Shown one piece after another: positions 59,330-64,000 of a stretch of 64,000 nucleotides of DNA. A program made the position numbers and the translations under genes. The notes under the pieces were generated by a model. The model had not been told where the DNA came from. It searched no databases and worked only from the letters and a program-made list of their open reading frames with translations. Every line of letters begins with the position of its first letter. The first letter of the stretch is position 1. This stretch comes from Paenibacillus plantarum (lineage in GTDB: Bacteria > Bacillota > Bacilli > Paenibacillales > NBRC-103111). The stretch lies in contig NZ_WHNY01000064.1 of assembly GCF_013141695.1 (NCBI RefSeq), positions 62,001 to 126,000 on the forward strand, written 5' to 3'.

Positions 59330-60355
59330 ATGAAAGCAGTAAAGGGCATCAATGGGTCAGCACAAGTGTTGGAGCTTCCGAACCCGGAAATGATTCCTCA
59401 ATTTGTCAAAGTGAAAACGGAATATTCTGTCGTTAGCGTAGGCACCGAGCTAATGATGATAACCAATAATGGGGATGCCAACTTAGGCTACAGTGCCAGT
59501 GGCATTGTTATGGAGATCGGGGAAGGTGTTACACACGTCATCCCCGGACAACGAGTGGCTTGTTATGGGGTACCAGCCCACAGGGAACTCCTGCTTGTAC
59601 CCAAGCATTTGGTCGTACCTGTGCCAGAAGGCGTGACTCAGGAGGAAGCAGCATTTGTCGGTATTGGTGCCATTGCGATACATGCCTTGCGTCAAGCTCA
59701 ACTGAGCTTCGGGGAAACGATTATCATCGCGGGGCTTGGCATACTTGGGCAAGTGATCGCCCGTATTGCACATGCAGCGTCCTATAAAGTAATTGGTTTA
59801 GAGTTAATAGAGGAGCGCTGCCGAACGCTTGAGGCTATTGGAGCGATAGCCTGCCGCACCAAGGAAGAACTTCAGAGGGCAGTGGAATCTGATCCTTCTT
59901 GTAAAGGTGCAGATGCTGTCATGCTTTGTGCGAGCAATAGGAAGTTTAGTATGATAGATGATGCGCTGGGTTGGCTGAGAGACCGCGGTCGCGTAGTGAT
60001 CGTCGGGGATACAGGAACGGAATTTGATCGGGATCTGCTTTTTATGAAAGAGGCGAGTATTCACATTTCACGTGCGGGCGGTCCTGGTCGCTATGAGGAA
60101 ACCTACGAGCAGCATGGGGTCGATTACCCGATAGGCTATGTTCGTTGGACGGAAGGCAGGAATATGGGGGAGTTTCTACGTTTGATCGCACAGAAAAAGA
60201 TTGATATTCAATCGTTGATTACCAATGAGTGCGCACTCGAAGAGTTACCCACCATGTATCAGAGCTGCTTTGAAAAGCCACAGAAATCGATGGGTATTGT
60301 CGTGCGATATGAACAACCCAATCCCGCCGGAGTAGCAGATTCCTTTAACAATTAA
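59330..60355 (+). CDS. Medium-chain dehydrogenase/reductase without zinc ligands
   Basis: A 341-residue MDR protein. The N-terminal domain has YSVVSVGTELMMI and GYSASGIVMEIGEGV. The Rossmann domain has IIAGLGILGQVIARIA. The structural and catalytic Cys residues of zinc alcohol dehydrogenases are absent, as in the MDR half of bi-domain MDR-Gfo/Idh proteins used in sugar modification. It is the first gene behind the promoter at 59210, followed 18 bp later by an LplB-type permease, so it probably works on a sugar taken up by that importer. Confidence 0.87.
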   Translation: MKAVKGINGSAQVLELPNPEMIPQFVKVKTEYSVVSVGTELMMITNNGDANLGYSASGIVMEIGEGVTHVIPGQRVACYGVPAHRELLLVPKHLVVPVPEGVTQEEAAFVGIGAIAIHALRQAQLSFGETIIIAGLGILGQVIARIAHAASYKVIGLELIEERCRTLEAIGAIACRTKEELQRAVESDPSCKGADAVMLCASNRKFSMIDDALGWLRDRGRVVIVGDTGTEFDRDLLFMKEASIHISRAGGPGRYEETYEQHGVDYPIGYVRWTEGRNMGEFLRLIAQKKIDIQSLITNECALEELPTMYQSCFEKPQKSMGIVVRYEQPNPAGVADSFNN

Positions 60356-60373
60356 TAAAGGAGGTGATGGGGT

Positions 60374-61333
60374 ATGCGAGCAAGTGTGAAGTCGATTTCC
60401 GGTGAACACATAGGAAGAAGACGAATGACCACGCATATTTGGAAAACGTTTCTCCGATACAAATGGTTGTACTTACTTATGGTTCCGGGGATTGCGTATT
60501 ACATTATTTATCACTATGTACCGATGTTCGGACTTGTGATTGCGTTTAAGAAGTATAACCTCATGAAGGGATTATGGGGGAGTGAATGGGTTGGCTTCGA
60601 TAATTTTCGAACGATATTCGCCTCGCCAGAGTTTCCTAGTCTAGTCCGAAATACGCTTCTAATCAGTGTGTATCGTATTTTGTTTAACATGCTTCCGGAT
60701 GTCATGTTGGCACTTATTTTAAATGAAATTCGTGCTCCTTGGTTTAAAAGAATTGTACAAACGATCACCTATGGGCCTCATTTCTTATCATGGATTATCG
60801 TGTACGGTCTTGTATTTTCTTTCTTTGCACCTGGTGCAGGGCTAGTGACGACGTTCTTTCGAGATATGGGTTGGGGAGAGCTTGATGTATTGACCAACTC
60901 AGACTACTTCCGTTCGTTGTTAGTTACCTCAGATATTTGGAAGAGCACTGGTTTCGGAGCTATCATCTATTTGGCAGCACTGGCCTCGATCAACCATGAA
61001 TTATATGAAGCAGCCGTTGTTGATGGCGCAGGTCGTTGGCGGCAATTGTGGCATATTACGCTCCCAGGTATTCGCGAAGTGTTCATCTTACTGTTAATCT
61101 TGCGAATCGGACATATTATGGACGCTGGTTTCGAACAGGTATATATATTCCTGAACGCACGAGTTTACGATGTGGGGGATATTCTTGACACCTGGATCTT
61201 CCGTAGAGGTATTGAACAAATGGAATTCAGTGTTCCAGCGGCAATGGGTGTATTCAAATCAGTTATCGGTCTGGTACTTGTGATTGGTGCGAATAAACTG
61301 GCCAAAAAAGTCGGCGGGTCCGGCATCTGGTAA
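60374..61333 (+). CDS. Carbohydrate ABC importer permease, LplB type
   Basis: A 319-residue permease, the first membrane subunit of the fourth sugar importer. It has the MVPGIAYYIIYHYVPMFG block, about six helices and the EAA loop YEAAVVDGAGRW followed by LPG. The ribosome-binding site AAAGGAGGTGAT is a full complement of the 16S 3' end. The gene is followed by the YtcP-type partner and a lipoprotein, the same order as the first two importers. Confidence 0.93.
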   Translation: MRASVKSISGEHIGRRRMTTHIWKTFLRYKWLYLLMVPGIAYYIIYHYVPMFGLVIAFKKYNLMKGLWGSEWVGFDNFRTIFASPEFPSLVRNTLLISVYRILFNMLPDVMLALILNEIRAPWFKRIVQTITYGPHFLSWIIVYGLVFSFFAPGAGLVTTFFRDMGWGELDVLTNSDYFRSLLVTSDIWKSTGFGAIIYLAALASINHELYEAAVVDGAGRWRQLWHITLPGIREVFILLLILRIGHIMDAGFEQVYIFLNARVYDVGDILDTWIFRRGIEQMEFSVPAAMGVFKSVIGLVLVIGANKLAKKVGGSGIW

Positions 61334-61346
61334 AGGAGGCATCGTT

Positions 61347-62234
61347 ATGCCATTCATGCTTAAGAAAACCAAATCAGACCGCATTGTAGATGCCGTTCTT
61401 TACACCGTACTCGGACTTTTCTGTCTAGCAACGCTGTTTCCCATCTACTTTGTCTTCATTATGTCAATCACACCCTATACGGAAGTGCTCAAGAACGGTG
61501 GATTTGTCATCGTACCACATGCGATCACCTTCGAAGCATTCAAAACGATTTTCTCCAGCAACACCGTGCCGAAAGCGCTGCAAGTATCGATATTCGTTAC
61601 GGTCGTTGGTACAGCGTGCAATCTAGCGATTACGACGATGCTGGCCTACCCGTTATCGAAGAAATTTTTACCGGGGCGCAACATCGTCCTGATGGGCATC
61701 GTGTTTACCATGTTGTTCTCAGGGGGAATCATCCCCATGTATCTGACCGTGAAAGCCACGGGCTTGATGGATTCCCTATGGGCACTTATCATTCCAGGTC
61801 TGGTCTCGTCCTTTAATATTCTGATCATGAAGACCTTCTTCGAAGGCCTGCCTTATGAAATTGAAGAAGCGGCGAAAGTGGATGGCTGCAGCGACATTGG
61901 TACACTTATGCGGATTGTGCTGCCGCTCTCGATGCCGATTATGGCGACGTTGGGATTGTTCTACGGTGTGAATCACTGGAATGCGTACTTCGGCGGGGTC
62001 ATGTATTTGAATGATCGCAGTCTATATCCGATCCAGGTTGTGCTGCGGAATATGATTGTGTCACCAGCTATTAGTCAGGAGCTTGCGATTTCTCAATCTT
62101 CATTAAATACAATGCCGCCGGAAACCATCAAGATGGCAACCGTTGTGGTGGCGATCATACCAGTTCTTATTGTGTATCCGTTTCTACAAAAATATTTCGT
62201 CAAAGGCATGCTGTTAGGCGCTGTCAAAGGATAA
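61347..62234 (+). CDS. Carbohydrate ABC importer permease, YtcP/AraQ type
   Basis: A 295-residue permease. AAAGGAGG before ATG 61347 sets the start; the longer in-frame ATG at 61284 lies inside the previous gene. The EAA loop (IEEAAKVDGCSDIGTLMRIV, then LPLSMP) and the C-terminus YFVKGMLLGAVKG are typical. Stop to next start is 193 bp, with no strong terminator, so the receptor gene is probably on the same transcript. Confidence 0.93.
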   Translation: MPFMLKKTKSDRIVDAVLYTVLGLFCLATLFPIYFVFIMSITPYTEVLKNGGFVIVPHAITFEAFKTIFSSNTVPKALQVSIFVTVVGTACNLAITTMLAYPLSKKFLPGRNIVLMGIVFTMLFSGGIIPMYLTVKATGLMDSLWALIIPGLVSSFNILIMKTFFEGLPYEIEEAAKVDGCSDIGTLMRIVLPLSMPIMATLGLFYGVNHWNAYFGGVMYLNDRSLYPIQVVLRNMIVSPAISQELAISQSSLNTMPPETIKMATVVVAIIPVLIVYPFLQKYFVKGMLLGAVKG

Positions 62235-62427
62235 GTCGAACAGCAGCTTTACCACAATTGGCTGTAAGCCAGTTACGTATTAAGTACGAGGAGGTGACAA
62301 CGGGAAGTAGATCTACAGTGGTTATCTCGCAAACGATTCGTGTCCATTGATTTGACGGAAGTAAATGGCTTGAAAGTAGTTTCATACGCGTTCTCATTCT
62401 TCTAAAACGAACAGGGGGGTCTTTCAT

Positions 62428-64000
62428 TTGAAAACGTTATCAAAAGTAACTACGCTATTATTAGCATCTTCGCTGGTCCTTGTCGCATGCACGAGTTCGA
62501 AAGAGGAGGCTTCTAGTTCCCCAACTAACACGGCGGCGACAACGTCGTCGAGCCCAGATGCCAAGAAGGAAAAACTAGACCTGAGTTGGATGGTTATCGC
62601 AGATGCAAGCGCCCAACTTCCTTCGGCCGATAAAGACTTCGTGAAGAAAGCGATTGAAGAGAAATTCAATGTCTCACTGAAAATGACCTACTTGCCGTTT
62701 GGCCAAGACTATACCAATAAATTGAATACAATGATCGCATCCGGCGACATTCCCGATGTTTTCTACGCAGACGGTGTACCTTCTAATAACTACATCCGAG
62801 ATGGTGTTGCCAGAGATTTGACGGGGATTGTCACACCGGCCAAAATGCCAAACTACTTCAAGAATTGGGTGTCGGAAGCAACGTTGAAGTCGTATCAGGT
62901 ACAAGGTGCATTCAAGCGTGCCCCTGTTCCGTACGAAACAAGCTACTACCGTACCTTCTACATTCGGAAAGACTGGCTCGACAAGCTTAATTTGAAAATG
63001 CCGACGAACTACGACGAGCTTGTGAGTGTCATGAAAGCTTTTACGTTTAATGATCCAGATGGTAATGGCAAGAACGATACGTATGGTTTTACAGCGGCAG
63101 GCGGCGGTGCAAGCATATCGATGGACTTCCCAGAATTCCTGAAAAATGGCTTTGCTGGCGACACATATGTAGAAAATGATCAGTTCATTGATGTTCGTAC
63201 CGATATCCGCATGCAAAATGTGCTTACAGATATCAAGGCACTACTGGACATGAAAGTTGTCGATCCGGACTGGTTCCTGAACAAATACGGCCAGCATTTT
63301 GATAAAGCTGCACAAGGTAAAGCAGGTATCGTGATCGGTCAAGGCAGAGACCTTGCCTTCGATAACAATCCGGCTGGATTGCAAATGAAAGCGAAGGCAG
63401 CAGGTCAAACAACAGCAGACTGGGAGCCGTTCCATCCGTGGGAAAAAACCGGTACTTGGGTAGAAACGATTCCACAAAATCCGTTCTTGCTCAGCTCCAA
63501 AAGCTCAGATGCCAAAGTACAGCGCTCTATTGAGATTCTGGATTGGCTCGCTGGAGAAGAAGGCTTCTTGTTGACACGTTACGGAAAAGAAAACGTGGAT
63601 TACAAACGCAATGGGAAAGACATCGAAGTCAATCAAGACGCCTATAAAAAAGACGTTATCGACAATAACAACTTTATTGAAGTGTATGGTTGGTTTACAC
63701 CACGTAAACCGGAAGTGTTCGGATTGAATATCATTGATCCTAAAGTAACCGAGCGAGATAAGAAAATCGTTGAAAAAATCAACTCTTACAAGATTCTTCC
63801 ATCGGTGGGTACTGCTCTTACTGTCAAGGAAGGCATGGATATCGGAGCTATGCGCAAACGGATGAATGAACTGCATGTTCAAATCTTGTATAAAGAGAAG
63901 GACGCTGCGAACTGGCCGCAATATCGCCAAGAAGTGATGACCAAATTCGGCGGCAAAGCGATTTTCGATAACTATGCTGAGCTTACTTCTGCAGCGAAAG
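62428..64000 (+). CDS. Extracellular sugar-binding lipoprotein, LplA type (cut by window end)
   Basis: A lipoprotein gene running off the window, with 524 codons visible and no stop. The start is TTG 62428 (MKTLSK) behind AGGGGGG at 62412-62418. The lipobox LVAC gives Cys21, followed by a Ser/Thr linker. The mature part matches the LplA-type receptors (MIASGDIPDVFYADG; FYIRKDWLDKLNLKMPTNYD; DPDGNGKNDTYGFT). It completes the fourth importer with the two upstream permeases. The residues missing past the window are probably few, since these proteins usually have 530-560 residues. Confidence 0.93.
   Translation, partial: MKTLSKVTTLLLASSLVLVACTSSKEEASSSPTNTAATTSSSPDAKKEKLDLSWMVIADASAQLPSADKDFVKKAIEEKFNVSLKMTYLPFGQDYTNKLNTMIASGDIPDVFYADGVPSNNYIRDGVARDLTGIVTPAKMPNYFKNWVSEATLKSYQVQGAFKRAPVPYETSYYRTFYIRKDWLDKLNLKMPTNYDELVSVMKAFTFNDPDGNGKNDTYGFTAAGGGASISMDFPEFLKNGFAGDTYVENDQFIDVRTDIRMQNVLTDIKALLDMKVVDPDWFLNKYGQHFDKAAQGKAGIVIGQGRDLAFDNNPAGLQMKAKAAGQTTADWEPFHPWEKTGTWVETIPQNPFLLSSKSSDAKVQRSIEILDWLAGEEGFLLTRYGKENVDYKRNGKDIEVNQDAYKKDVIDNNNFIEVYGWFTPRKPEVFGLNIIDPKVTERDKKIVEKINSYKILPSVGTALTVKEGMDIGAMRKRMNELHVQILYKEKDAANWPQYRQEVMTKFGGKAIFDNYAELTSAAK

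Noticed and set aside
62235..62427. Small gene behind GAGGAGGTGAC near 62290
   Set aside because: The GTG overlaps the Shine-Dalgarno-like sequence and the frame ends after 18 codons; more likely leader sequence of the receptor gene.

Overview
The window looks like a chromosomal stretch of a soil- or plant-associated Paenibacillus-type Firmicute. The evidence is indirect: LplB/YtcP-type sugar ABC permeases with LplA-type lipoproteins, YesM/YesN two-component regulators, many AraC regulators, S-layer-homology (SLH) anchored enzymes, strong AGGAGG ribosome-binding sites, CcpA (cre) sites and a preQ1 riboswitch. No rRNA, tRNA, CRISPR array, insertion sequence or prophage was recognised.

Layout. 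1-3.6 kb: a permease-permease-lipoprotein sugar importer. 3.7-8.1 kb: a DinB-like protein, then an alpha/beta hydrolase and a 2-hydroxyacid dehydrogenase behind a clear promoter flanked by TGAGTCA sites, then a regulator that fuses a GntR DNA-binding domain to a solute-binding domain. 8.1-10.2 kb (minus strand): a medium-chain dehydrogenase, the remnant of a Gfo/Idh gene, and an AraC regulator. 10.5-22.5 kb: a second importer, a 1963-residue secreted multidomain heparinase-like lyase, and a convergent membrane-bound AraC regulator. 22.7-23.2 kb: a VOC protein. 23.4-32.5 kb: a YesM/YesN pair, a MalFG-type importer and a cytosolic heparinase II/III-like lyase, which together read as an import-then-cleave oligosaccharide system. 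32.6-37.3 kb: an AraC regulator divergent from an unknown alpha/alpha-type protein, an aldo-keto reductase, an SDR and a ThuA-like protein. 37.3-38.0 kb: a non-coding repeat island. 38.0-39.6 kb: L-serine dehydratase (sdaAB-sdaAA). 39.6-46.2 kb: a sulfonate-type cluster (TauD dioxygenase, flavin monooxygenase, SsuABC-like importer) with a divergent regulator that fuses an excisionase-type HTH to an SsuA/NMT1-like solute-binding domain. 46.2-48.6 kb: a molybdopterin oxidoreductase and a small frameshifted gene. 48.6-48.85 kb: a second 51-bp repeat array. 49-53 kb: an SLH-anchored beta-helix protein. 53.0-53.6 kb: queF under a preQ1-I riboswitch. 53.7-64 kb: two Gfo/Idh oxidoreductases, an AraC regulator, a tailspike-like beta-helix protein, another medium-chain dehydrogenase, and a fourth sugar importer cut by the window end.

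How it fits together. Much of the window is carbohydrate scavenging: secreted or wall-bound lyases cut a (probably acidic) polysaccharide, four lipoprotein/permease sets import the fragments, and cytosolic lyases and NAD(P)-dependent oxidoreductases process them. None of the four sugar importers carries its own ATPase, so a shared MsmK/UgpC-type ATPase elsewhere is implied. The most unusual features are two independent regulators built from a DNA-binding domain fused to an importer-type solute-binding domain, each beside related metabolic genes, and three intergenic repeat arrays with a period of about 51 bp and palindromic cores. Specific polysaccharide substrates cannot be assigned from the sequence.
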